Part shown: in pieces, positions 48,475 through 58,957 of the stretch
Layout: each line of letters opens with the position of its first letter
How positions within the stretch are numbered: position 1 is the stretch's first letter
NCBI RefSeq assembly: GCF_048544455.1
Contig: NC_133532.1
Span: 16,556,948 to 16,620,947, forward strand
DNA length: 64,000 nt
Reading direction: 5' to 3'
Source of the DNA: Silene latifolia
Taxonomy: Eukaryota; Streptophyta; Magnoliopsida; Caryophyllales; Caryophyllaceae
Translations under genes and position numbers: made by a program
Notes under the pieces: model-generated
Told to the model about the DNA's origin: nothing
Databases searched by the model: none
The model's input: the letters and a program-made list of their open reading frames with translations, nothing else

Positions 48475-50011
48475 TTAGGCCAATCTCGAGCGTGGCCTCT
48501 TTCCTTTTTGTCTTGAAGTTGAACCGCTCGGTGTCGCCTCCTCTTGGATAGGGGTAAGTTGAACCGCTCGGTGTCGTAAGTCATATCTTCGAGGTTCATT
48601 GTGTGGAGGGCTTGGATGATCGGCCTCGGTAGGTAGGATTAGATGCCCGTGTCCCGTCCGTTGCAAGCACTCGAGTGACATTGACTGCATTTCTTTCACC
48701 ATGTTTACATGTGATAGTGGCACACCATCCGGCATCTCACCAAGCATAGTTGTGGCACGTTCATAGTTGTATACATGACCTTGACTCTACAAAATTGAAC
48801 AAATAACAAATTATACAAAGGTTGTTAAAAATAATTAAATAGCAAACATGTAAAGGTTGGTAAAAATAATTAAATAGCAAACAAAAAAAATTATAGAAAG
48901 AATTACTTACAAGTAACATATTGTCCGCCGCATTTGGATAGAAATTGTGTCTCTTCTCATATAAATCCTTGTTTTGTGTCTCGGCACTAAGCGGGCTAAT
49001 GACTAGACGAGTGATTTTACGATACCATTCTAGGTATGGATCATTGTAGTCAAGATAACCCTTGTAGATATATGCTAGAGGGTCAACACCCGGGACTACT
49101 TGTGAACCAATAAGGTTCTCTTCCCCCTCTATTTGAGGTAACATAATGGTTGGACGACCAATAGATATATGCTCCCAAGACCAAAGTTGCATTAGGAGAA
49201 GACAACCACCTATCTCAATGCTTCCTCTCCTAGAAGCCGTACACAAATGTCTATACAAGTAAGCAAGTGTCGCACTCCCCCAACTATATTCATTCAATCT
49301 ATCCAAATTGATCAAAAGGGGGAAGTATAACAATTGTACTCTATTCCCACTTTTATCCGGAAAGAGCACCGTACCAATCAAGTATAACAAATAAGCCCTC
49401 ACAAATCTATGTACTCGCACCTCACTAGCATCTTCGGGTAGGTCTTGGTAATGGGTTCTTAACCAAGATAACTTCAATGTGTTACCCTTTAATGCATCGA
49501 AAGGTGGCCGCCTACCTAGGTGCTCATCCAATAACTCGGACCAAATATAATCACTTTTGCCCGTGATAGGCAACCCGCCCACTTTTAGACCCAACAAAAC
49601 ACCGACATCTTGCAAAGTGATGGTGGCTTCTCCAACCGGTAAATGGAAAGTGTGGGTTTCTTGTCTCCAACGCTCAACTAATGCAGTTATCATATCGGGA
49701 CGGGCGACAACATAAACTAACCTATGAATACCATGAAATTGTGTTCCACTAATAAAATTCTCGACAGTAGGGTAACAACGGTAAATTTATTTTTGGAAAA
49801 TAAATGATTTCTACATTTGAGTGTGCCGACATCCTTCAAAATAAATAAAAAGAAGTATAAAAACCCATTTGACCTTAACAAATCATTTAAAAAAAATAAA
49901 TATAACATAGTGAATAAAATGACGACATATTACCTCTCCCTCCCAAATGTCCGTGCTTCTATGGTTCGACTGCAAGGTGAGAACGCTAGGATCCACTGGG
50001 CCCGGCTCCAT
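48475..50011 (-). CDS. Plant mobile domain protein of the MULE (three exons)
   Basis: Exon 1 runs 50011-49934 (MEPGPVDPSVLTLQSNHRS, ends GAG|GTAATA). Exon 2 runs 49759-48911 (NFISGTQFHGIHRLVYVV, then ETHTFHLPVGEATITLQDVG, ends CTT|GTAAGT). Exon 3 runs 48786-48475 (acceptor TTTTGTAG, SQGHVYNYERATTMLGEMP). All junctions are phase 0 and give about 412 residues with no stop. The order GPVDPSVL, then TFHLPVGEATITL, then SIGRP fits the PMD-C/MAIL1-type family. Host members (MAIN, MAIL1) act with PP7L in gene expression and transposon silencing. Transposon-borne members have no proven role. Exon 2 is certain. Exon 1 and its acceptor (CTACTGTCGAG) are inferred from phase and family similarity. Confidence 0.82.
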
Positions 50012-50299
50012 TTGACCTTCACAAATCATTAATAAAATTACATCAAACTACAAAATAAAAATAACATGGTTTATAAAAAAAATAATGACAAAATATTAAT
50101 AACATGGTTTATAAAAAGAATAATTACCCCCTTGTTGGACATGACCGCTTGTTATGACCCTCTACATTGCATAAACTACAACTATAAGAGGACTTGGAAT
50201 TCTCATCCATTTCATTACGAATTCTTTTTGATATTGGTCTTCCCTTTCCTCTCACCTTAGCATAATTTGGAATCAATGTTTTATCCGTCCATGGTCTCC

Positions 50300-50302
50300 A
50301 AT
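50300..50302. repeat. Target site duplication of the CACTA element (AAT)
   Basis: AAT immediately before CACTAGTAG, repeated at 53989-53991. Three bases is the normal CACTA duplication. Confidence 0.85.
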
Positions 50303-50319
50303 CACTAGTAGAAAAACCC

Positions 50320-50720
50320 CCTACGGTGGCGGTTATAAATGACCTTTTGTGGCGGTTTTTAGAGATTTAGGGTGCGTCGTTTATCGCGGCGTCGTATAAA
50401 CTTTACGGCGGTTGTAGATGGTTGTACAACCGCCGTTATAGCTCTCCTATAATGGCGGTTGTGATACAAAACCGCCATTATAGACTTATATAATACGACG
50501 GTTGTTAGACAAGAACCGGCACTAAAACTCATCTATAGTGGCGGTTATTGTAAGAAAACCACCACCATAGTTATTTCAATGATCACTTTAATTATCTATA
50601 GTGGCCGTTTTTAACTTAAGAACCGCCACCATTGATTATCTATAGTGGCGGTTTTACTTAATTAAGAACCGTTGCTATAGCTCGTAGCATTTCTAACTTA
50701 GAAACGTCGCCATAGATAAG
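50320..50720. repeat. CACTA left subterminal motif array
   Basis: At least eight (T)GGCGGTT or AACCGCC(A) units arranged as stem-loops, for example GTGGCGGTT...AAGAACCGCCAC. Motif spacing is about 25-60 bp. Confidence 0.8.
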
Positions 50721-52739
50721 TATTTTTTTTTAAAAAAAAAAAAGAATTGCTACCTACATTTCTGTAGCAACATCCCATAAATTTGACAATCCAATATCGA
50801 AATGAACAAACAATACATACACAAGAATGCAACCAACTGCCCAAAAACTTTCATATCACCCGGCAGAACAATAATGAACATGTTCAAAAATTTTACATCG
50901 AAGTGTATAAATAATCACATACACATCTTATTTAATAGACTAATCAACATTTACATATACATTTGGTAGCCTACACCTCTTTAAGATTCTTTATCTCGTC
51001 AATTGACACTCTTCCTCTTAAATCTGCAATGATAAAATAAACGAAACCTATAGTTAGAAAATCAAACTAAGCATTATTAAATCAACATATAGCGTTACTA
51101 AAAATCAAACAATGAAAAAAAGGATACCTATATAAATATATATAAAGCAAAAACAAGATAAGAACAGGTGTAACAAAGTTACCTTGAATGCATGACTATT
51201 ATCGCTATCCATAATAAGAAGACATACCGTCTAGTGAATGGAAATTGAAGACACATCTGTTCCTGAAAAAGGAAGACAAGTACAACATAAAGTAGCTCAA
51301 ACAATACATAGAAAAAACAGCCCAAAGTAAGCAAATTACCCAGAATACATAAAGATTAGCCTAGTGAGTGTCCAAGATAAAGCATTTAAGAATAAGAATG
51401 AATAGCCAAACCAATGACCAAGACAAATGACCAAAACAACAGAAAACATACTAGGTAGACAAGGTAAACAAATAACCTTTGACAAATAGAAACTAGACTT
51501 ACATGGATAATCAAAAGTAACAACTTCAACAGCACATAACGCCTTCCGCAGCATCTCTTTCCATCTTTCCATCTGCAAAATGTACATAATTCATAACAAT
51601 TGTTCACCCTAACACACCATCATCATATTTATTATATGCAAACATACAACGACAAAACCATAATTGATATATTTAGCATTAAGGAGGTGAACCATGATGC
51701 TGTTCACTACTCCCTGTCAATACTGGAGTCACAAATACTTGTATAAAGCTACTTTACAGCAAAATTATATTAAAACATACTCCGCTAAAAAAACTGTTTA
51801 TATTAACTTTGCCACCGAATAACTAAGAGGGTAACGTTGTCAATTTATAATCATATGTGTAAACATGGAATTAAGAATTATCCTTGTAGCATTCTGACAA
51901 GCAACTTGCAGTAGGGCTGTTTTCAAAGTCTCATATCTTCTTCTCTACTTGATTAAATTTCATGTTATTTATAGCGATAGAAAGCTTGAAGTGTTGACAA
52001 TAATTCAGAGTTGGAATCAGGCCCATATCGATTCTATATCTTGAGTTATACCCAAAGTAACAGACTATACACGAGGAATGCTCTGTTGTTTAGAATTGAC
52101 GTGTCAGCAATAAAACCGTCATATCTCACAATCTAGAAGTCCTTTGTTTGTGATTCAAATTGGAAATGAAAGCTAACTCAATTAGCTTTCATTTGAAGTA
52201 TGTTGGGCATATTGTTTCAACCTAAGCTAAGAAATACTAATCCTCAAAGTTACTGATGCTGCAGAGGAGGATGCTGAAGAGTTCAGGCCTGACCTGATAC
52301 TACTCAAACATAAATATCTCAGGTTCTAGGTCATATTTTCGGGTGATTCTTGTTGGAGGTGAAAGATAACATATGTAGATTCGAAATGGTATAGGTTGAG
52401 AATGTTAATTCCAAGGGATCAGAGATTTATGGGCTCTGCAAGTTGACACTAAGGCTGACAGTGATGCTGAATCAAGCCCGTTAATAGAAAGTTGTTATCA
52501 CTTGATCAGAGAAAGAACAAGTGAAGAACATTTGGACTTAAGAATGCCTTAAAGTATATGTTCATCTTTAATTGTTAGTATTGAACATTTGGATGAGATT
52601 CTGATGTAATTTGCCAAAAACCAAAAAAAGGGCAAAAGCAGTAGCACGACCTAGGTGCTAACTCTCATAAACCTAGACTACATTTGTATCCAAAAACACA
52701 TGTTAGCAGAGTCAAATTATATATAATTGGTGCTTCTCC

Positions 52740-53070
52740 GATAATCAATATTCATTTCGATCTTTAAACAAAGTGAACTTTATTTCGCATAAGAAAATAA
52801 TGTCAACCTATGAACAAGCCTAAAAGACTAATAAGTGACAAACAACGAGGACAAATTCCCAAATTAGTGTACTTCATATGACGAGGAAACCGGTAAGAGT
52901 TTCAATAGTCTTAACTATAAACACATTCTTCTGAGATAATCAATACTACCTATCATTAAAGTGAAGCGGATATTATGTAACCAAATAATGTCGGCCTATT
53001 ATTAAGTCTAAATCAGTGCACTGCATTTGACGAGGAACCCAGTAAAGATTTTCAATAGATCATCTCTTAC
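52740..53070. repeat. Diverged duplication inside the CACTA element
   Basis: Two related stretches share AATAATGTC, then TGACGAGGAA(A/C)CC and TTTCAATAG, at about 52798-52911 and 52985-53060. Function unknown. Confidence 0.45.
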
Positions 53071-53476
53071 CTCTTTTCCCATCATATTCATTCTTCACTC
53101 CCAATTCCTTTTCATTTTTCATCCAAATTTCCCACATAATTTAACAAATCATAATAGTTTATCACTATAATTTCAGTAAAAAAACCAATAATTTCAATAA
53201 TACAACAACAATCGATATGATACAAATAACACGCTAATCTGTATAATTTTGATGAAGATGTATGCTATAATTGATATGTCAACAATAAAAGTACCTTTTA
53301 TTTTGTTGTGGCTAAAGCAAAGGTGTCGAAGGCAGAGGCAGGCACACGAGGGATGGTGGTTTTGTGTCGTTGCTTTGTGGTGTCGCAGGAAACAACTAGT
53401 AGTACCGAGTTCGAAAAGTGGGTTGTCGGAGTTGAAACTGGAGCGCGTGTAAACGGAGTTCAACTTGGCTTGCATA

Positions 53477-53560
53477 GTGGTGGTCGACGGTGGCGTGAGT
53501 AGGGTTGATGGTGGTCGACGATGGCTTGACTAGGATTGATGGTGATCGGCGTGAGTAATG
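53477..53560. repeat. Short imperfect tandem repeat in the CACTA element
   Basis: GGTGGTCGACGGTGGCGTGA, then GTAGGGTTGAT, repeated with changes at a period of about 31 bp, 2.5 copies. Confidence 0.65.
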
Positions 53561-53659
53561 ATAATTGAGAAAGTCGTGTAGTCGTGGGCAATGATGATTG
53601 AAGAGCAATGAAAACTGATGGGATACATTTATATGTGAATACAAAAGGGTTTTTCAGTT

Positions 53660-53988
53660 CTTAATTTTAATGTCGGTTGTAATTACAACCGCCAGAAACC
53701 TATATGATGGCGGTTTTTTATGAAAAAAAAATTTCACTTCTTATTATATTTATCATCATTATTAACGTCGGTTATTAATATAACCGCCACAAAAGACTTA
53801 TGGTGGCGTTTCTTATTTGAAACCGCCATATATACCTTCATTTATCACGACGGTTTTTAAATTAACCGCCACAATAGGCCTCTTACACCATAAAATTTTC
53901 GTTCCCTCCAATTTTTTGGGCCTTTTACGTCGGTTTTGCAAGAACCGCCACGATAACTGTGTCGCGATAGGGGTTTTTTCTACTAGTG
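53660..53988. repeat. CACTA right subterminal motif array and terminus
   Basis: Repeated GGCGGTT/AACCGCC units in both orientations, ending in GGGGTTTTTTCTACTAGTG, the inverse of the left end. Confidence 0.85.
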
Positions 53989-56589
53989 AATAACCCTCAT
54001 CCGGAATTGGTTGAAAGATTGTGCGATAACTACCATGGTATTCCCCGGAAGAGTACAAAGGGTCAACAAATTGATCCACGTCGATCGAAAAAGCACGACA
54101 TACCGCCATTACATGTGAACAAGGATAATGAAAGTTTTGCCACTTATTACAAGTACAAGTCCCTTCATTCAATCGCACCGTGTGGCTTCTCCCGGCACGA
54201 TTTCCACTCCTACGACCTTGACATGTAGACACTTGATAAAGGCCCGTCTCAAAATCATGTTCATTAACTTCATGGTGGGCGGCTATTTCTTCAATTTCAT
54301 CTAGTGTCTTAGTAACTTTGTCCGACCATTTCAACCCACCTAACAACCTATCCCTTGTCAATTTTCTTCTCTCAACAAAATACTTGTTAACTCGGGTAAA
54401 AGTGGCTTTTACAAGGGCTTGAATTGGGAGAAATCTTACCCCCTTCAAAACACCATTGAAACATTCACTCATATTTGTTGTTTTCAAACCATATCTCTTC
54501 CCACCATCGTGAGCAAGAGACCACTTGCTTGGAGGGATGCTATCTAACAACGCTCTAGCATTCGCATTGATCAAACCTATTTTCTCCATACCTAAGTCAA
54601 ATTTTCTAATTTGATGTTGCATTATGTCTCGAGAAAGTTGATTTTAAATCGGAATATTTGAACATCTTGTTGATATTTGATGCATGATGTCTAATACAAT
54701 ACCTATGAAAAGCGTATGGCTCTTCCCAACCACTTCCCGGTTGACTCATTGACTTCAAAATACCCCCCTGGCGATCGGACAAGACACAAAGACCTCTACG
54801 ATTTGTCACATAATGTCTTATGCAAGCCAAAAACCAACTCCAATTCACATAGTTCTCCTTCTCAACAATGGCAAACGCTAACGGAAAGAGTTGTTCATTT
54901 GCATCAACTCCCATTGCAATCAACATAGTCCCACTATATTTACCATAAAGATGAGTGCCATCTATGGTAATTATTGGCCTACAATGTGGGAAGCCTTTGA
55001 TCGAGGGACCAAATGACCAAAAAACTTTATCAAATTGTTGGACATTGGGATCATTAGTGGGCTTATTGACAAAATGGACGGCGGTTCTGGATTAACCTCT
55101 TTTAAAGCATCTAAGTAACGGGGAAGATAAGCATAAGACTCCTCCCAATCTCCATAAAGATCCGCCAAAGCTCTTTGTTTTGCCATCCAAGTCTTCCAAT
55201 AAGAGATCTTGAAGTTGAACTCCTTTGTTATGGATGCCCTTAACAAACTCACCTTAGCCCCCCAATCTTCTTTCACAAGATGCTTAATAGCATTGCTAAT
55301 AAACTCACCCCTTAAATTTGGATGATCAAGAGATGGTTTCCGAACCACACAAGAAGCTTCATGTGGCCCTTCGTATGACACAATTGTTAAAACATCCATA
55401 TGGATGTTTTTTTTAGTGGCTCTCAAATACCAACTACAAGGTGACGGTTGTCTATTACATTTATAAGTCACGGTGTGAGGTCTTGATTCGGCAATTTTAT
55501 AAACTTGGTTTCTAGCCACGTTGTAGGTTGTCACAACTTGTCGCAAAAGCTCTTTGCTTGCAAAATCTTGCCCCTTACTAAATTCCTCACCACTCTTAAA
55601 TGGAGCCACACATGACTTATACCAACTATTTTCATGCCCAACATCTAAAACTCCAAGTTCGATAAATTGGGTGTTAGTACATGGTTGAGAAACAAGGTCT
55701 ACCATATCATCCTCACTCAACAAAAGCAATGCATCCTCCTCTTCAATCCCATTTTCAATCTCATCTCCAAAAATATTACCATCTATGGCCACTTCGTCAA
55801 CATGATTACTTGACAAAGACACATGCCAATTAGGATCCTCAACTTGACTAAGCATATTTGTGAATGACAAATTAGGATCTTCTTCAATAGGCTTTAACTC
55901 GATAAACAAATCCATGGAACCGGCTTTTGATTGACACACAATTGCCCACAAAGCTTTCAAACTACGATCATTATTCAAGGATACTACTTTGTAACCTCTT
56001 ACACTTGGAAATTTCATTTTGATATTTAGCTCAAATTTTGATCTATCAACCTCTAAAGACTCATAAATTTCATTCTTGAGCTCATTAAAACTAATATTAC
56101 TACTAACAAGAACAAAGGTTTCACAACCACCCTTATAGCTAATATCTTCACCATTTACCACAACTTCACCATTCCACCAACAAGTCAAAGGGTAATTATT
56201 CACCTCCATTGTAAATAATCAAACTAAATACTAAGCACAACAATCAATCTACTAATTTCAACAATTACAAACTAAATAAAACGAAATTACTAATTAAAAA
56301 CTAGATAAAACGAAATTACTAATCAAAATAAATCGAAATTTGTAAACAAAAGTTGGGGATTAATTGCTACTCTATGCACGAAACTAGTACATTAGGGATG
56401 AATTAATACCTTTAGATGAATATAGGATGAACTAGGTTGATGGATAGCAAATGATTAAAAGAAATTAGGACGAATTTGGATGACAATTTGGGGTTTTCGC
56501 AACTTAGGGTTTCGAAAATAAAATTGGGGATTTTCTGGGTTTGTGTAAATAAGAGAGTGATTGTGTTTACTCGGGTTTTTTTTTTTTAT

Positions 56590-57016
56590 ATAAGAGGGAA
56601 AGACGCCATCTTTCTCAGCGGCTTTGCCCGATTTCAGTTTTTTTTTTACGCACTTTGCTAAGCCGCCCAGGTTCTTAGCGGCTTCTCTTGTTTTTTGTGT
56701 GCCTCACAACTCCAGTATCTACCTCATATTTAGGTATGGCTTGCAATTTTTTTTTAATGAATCCTTGCAAAGCCGCTAAGAACCTCAGCGGCTTTGCTAT
56801 TTGTACCCATTTTTTTGCACTCCAGTAGCTAATGTAACTTGAGGACGAAATTTTTCAGTAACAAAGAGGCAAGCCGCTAAGAAGTATAGCGGCTTTGCCA
56901 AAAAACTGGAAAAAAAAAAATCAGCGATGACGTGGACACTAGTAACCAAATTATGTTAAATTAAACGCTAATTGTCAAATTAAGTGGATAATTAACACTA
57001 ATTACCCAAAAAGTTC
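56590..57016 (-). repeat. MULE right terminal inverted repeat
   Basis: Three full palindromes (about 56659-56686, 56768-56797 and 56871-56899) and a half copy near 56614, followed by GATGACGTGGACACTAGTAA and an outer block matching the left end inverted. As the upstream region of MURA, it probably holds the transposase promoter. Confidence 0.8.
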
Positions 57017-57025
57017 TAAAAAAAT

Positions 57026-57571
57026 TAAAGTACTTGTCCTACAAGTAATCAAGCCGTTTCCACCTCTGAGAGGAACCAGTAATATAAGCCTTGGAGAATT
57101 TACTAGAGTGATCAAGTCGGTTAAAACAAATTGTGTTTTATCAAAGTTGCTTATCCAAGAAGTCATGAGTATATGTATTTGTCAAAGTGGAAAATATTTA
57201 TTTCCTAAACAATGCCATCCGTCTGGTAAAATGATCCGGGTGGCGAAAAATCAAAATGTTATCCGACAAGGTTACAAAATGGCCAGGATGACATAAAAAT
57301 GTTATCCGTCAAGGTTACAAAATGGCCAGGGTGACATAAAAATATTATCCGTCAAGGTTACAAAATGGCCGAGGTGACATAGACTCAACTGTCGTCCGTC
57401 AAGGTTACAAAATGACCAGGGTGATATAAATATCGAGAGGAATCGCCAACCATCCGCCAAGTCGGGTAATGACAGGACGACCAAAAAAAAAAAGAAAAAA
57501 AAAAGGGTTCGAGACCCTGCCACGCTGAAACACTTCGAAAGTGGGCATGACAAAGTCTCGAGGGGGCAATT
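57026..57571 (+). other. E1 3' untranslated region
   Basis: E1 sequence resumes after the Mutator duplication. It holds a tandem repeat array and a polypurine tract (CGAGGGGGCAAT at about 57559-57570) directly before the 3' LTR. No gene. Confidence 0.7.
57250..57436 (+). repeat. Tandem repeat, about four 43-bp units, next to the E1 3' LTR
   Basis: The core ATCCGTCAAGGTTACAAAAT, then GGCCAGGGTGACATAAA, starts at 57261, 57304 and 57347, with a fourth more diverged copy near 57394. Confidence 0.9.
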
Positions 57572-58265
57572 TGTAGGCATTAAAATTTTATTTAAATGTC
57601 GAAAATACAGAAATTAATTAATTTGAGTTAATAATAAATAAATTACTCAATTTAATTATTTTTGTCCCTTTTAAATCAAATTTGGGTCATTCTGACTTAT
57701 TCGGGTCCAAACAGAAATCAAATTGGGCTAAAATTGCAAACGGGCCGAGAAATGGGCCCGCAACCCTAAGCCCAAGAAAGCCCAAACTTTTTCTATAAAT
57801 AGAGCGAATTTCATTCATTTCAGATATAGAAAAACTCAAAGATAGAAAAACTCGAAGAAAAGAAAAGCTCTGGAATTCTCTCTGAAAATCTCGTGAAATT
57901 CAACGTAAGCAGTCTAACAAGCACAACAAATTTGTGCCGCCTGCGCAAGAAAACTCAAACATTCAAACTCGAATATTCAAACATTCAAACTCGAATATTC
58001 AAACATTCAAGAGAGACTCAAGTCGTTCGGCCCTCTCAAGAATACAAGTCAACGTCGCGCGTAGAGTGCATACACCCTCTACACGCGCACCCCCTGTAAA
58101 ACGCACGCGCACCCCCTACGTGGATCGTGCATGCGTACCCTGTTTGTTTAGTTAGAATCAGAGGATTATTAGAGATTGTACACAAACTTTTCTGATATTA
58201 ATAAAAACTCATTTTGTTTCCTTGTTTTGTATTTCAGTTATCGCAATACAAAATTTGTCGTTACA
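57572..58265 (+). repeat. E1 3' LTR
   Basis: 694 bp, begins TGTAGGCATT and ends TCGTTACA, followed by the GTTTC duplication at 58266-58270. Confidence 0.95.
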
Positions 58266-58270
58266 GTTTC

Positions 58271-58299
58271 TTTGCTGATATTAAAATAAACTCAACTCA
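58271..58299 (+). repeat. 29-bp direct repeat, right copy
   Basis: Exact match to 4645-4673. It begins directly after the right-hand E1 target duplication. Confidence 0.85.
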
Positions 58300-58957
58300 A
58301 ATATGTTTTTTATTAACTCGGGTTGCTGGGAGATAACGCCTCATGTAGCTAGATGGTAAGTCTTACGGCTCCTATTATCATGATTCATGCAAACTTTCGG
58401 CAAGGAATCTTGTTTTGTGGAGCAAGGCTATATCTATGGACATCCCATTACAGTATTTCCCTAATTAAGCTGTATAACGGACCTGAATCTTTTGGTTTAT
58501 TATTACGAATTTTTGATTTCTATTTACTTAAGTAGTGTCAGTGGTGCAGGCTAAGGAGGACAGAAAATTGCATTGTCTCATGGCTACGAGATTATAAACT
58601 GGTCGCCTGTCGATTTCTTACCATTATCCCTCTTATTTATTTCTATTAGTTTATGATTTGAACGAGGAATATAGAGGATCTGTAATCGATCATTTCAAAA
58701 TTTACTGTATTGGTTCTTTTTTTCTGCTGCTGATATGGCGTTACCATTAATATGCTATTGTACTTGTCAACTGTCGTTGCCAATGTGGGCTACCGACTAC
58801 ATCTACCCACATTCCGCATAACTTTCTCTATTTTGAGAGGCTCATAAACTGAGAATAATGTCTACTTTTTACCAGTTGTGTTAGGGATAATTTTGAGAGG
58901 CATAAATCTCAAGCCAAATTGCTCATCTTTGTGCTTTTAATAAACTTATTAGTTTAA
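58300..58957. other. Intergenic host DNA
   Basis: AT-rich sequence with no supported gene. A small repeat TTTTGAGAGGC(T)CATAAA occurs near 58832 and 58892. Confidence 0.6.

Larger units (their letters stand above)
50303..53988. mobile_element. Non-autonomous CACTA (En/Spm) element
   Basis: Terminal inverted repeats CACTAGTAGAAAAA...CCCC at both ends and a 3-bp AAT duplication. Both subterminal regions (about 50320-50720 and 53660-53970) are packed with GGCGGTT/AACCGCC motifs in both orientations, as expected for TnpA-type binding arrays. The 3.7-kb interior holds no transposase. It has low-complexity AT-rich DNA, a short imperfect tandem repeat and a partial duplication. It must depend on a transposase supplied elsewhere. 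It lies inside the MULE transposase gene. Confidence 0.93.
50124..56209 (-). pseudogene. MURA transposase of the MULE, split by CACTA and frame-disrupted
   Basis: Starts at ATG 56209. The N-terminal ~90 residues are PB1-like. A MuDR-type DNA-binding zinc region follows (YKCNRQPSPCSWYL...GPHEASC, about 55340-55470). The DDE catalytic domain has D in TIDGTHLYGKYSG (about 54961), D in VLSDRQGG (about 54775) and E in NMSECFNG (about 54465). A SWIM zinc finger follows (CTCNKWQNFHYPCSHVMAVC, about 54110-54170). The C-terminus resumes beyond the CACTA insertion at 50302 with a knuckle CSLCNVEGHNKRSC and ends at 50124. The frame is disrupted near 55085 (after NPEPP) and near 54630. The frame at the CACTA junction reads on for about 58 codons into the inserted element. 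Confidence 0.88.
47815..57016 (-). mobile_element. Mutator-like element (MULE) with MURA and a PMD gene
   Basis: Terminal inverted repeats of about 0.4 kb begin GAATTTTTTGG on the left and end CCAAAAAGTTC on the right. They share an internal block (TAGTGTCCACGTCATC) and several copies of an AAGCCGCT...AGCGGCTT palindrome. A 9-bp duplication brackets the element. Both genes read on the minus strand: the transposase first, then a plant mobile domain gene. The element is 9.2 kb, or about 5.5 kb without the CACTA insertion. It was probably once autonomous and is now disabled by the CACTA insertion and two frame disruptions in the transposase gene. Confidence 0.92.
4814..58265 (+). mobile_element. 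E1: Ty3/gypsy element (Tat-like), host of all other nested insertions
   Basis: Two LTRs of about 0.7 kb in direct orientation are bounded by a perfect GTTTC duplication. Between them, in order: primer-binding site, gag, (E2 inserted), remaining gag, protease, reverse transcriptase, RNase H, integrase, an antisense PMD gene, (Mutator element inserted), tandem repeats, polypurine tract. Subtracting E2 and the Mutator element leaves about 15 kb. The Tat-lineage call rests on pol sequence character, large size and the antisense accessory gene after pol. The LTRs differ by about ten substitutions plus small indels, roughly 1.4%. At usual plant rates that is about half to one million years. Structurally complete, but the sense coding region is broken by E2 and by about five further lesions. 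Confidence 0.93.

Noticed and set aside
42955-50011. PMD genes as host MAIN/MAIL1-type genes
   Set aside because: All lie inside transposon boundaries defined by target duplications, so they are element-borne.
53194-53644. Overlapping open frames on both strands within the CACTA element
   Set aside because: They lie over an imperfect tandem repeat, have no family resemblance and no splice or promoter context.
54971-56209. A complete 412-residue host gene
   Set aside because: It is the N-terminal part of the Mutator transposase; the apparent end is due to a frame disruption and catalytic motifs continue in another frame.
57250-57436. CRISPR-like array
   Set aside because: Units are contiguous tandem repeats without unique spacers, in a plant retroelement 3' region.
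5135-58155. Short plus-strand open frames in the E1 LTRs
   Set aside because: They fall across the ATTCAAAC-type simple repeat and LTR sequence, and the two copies differ by indels. No protein support.
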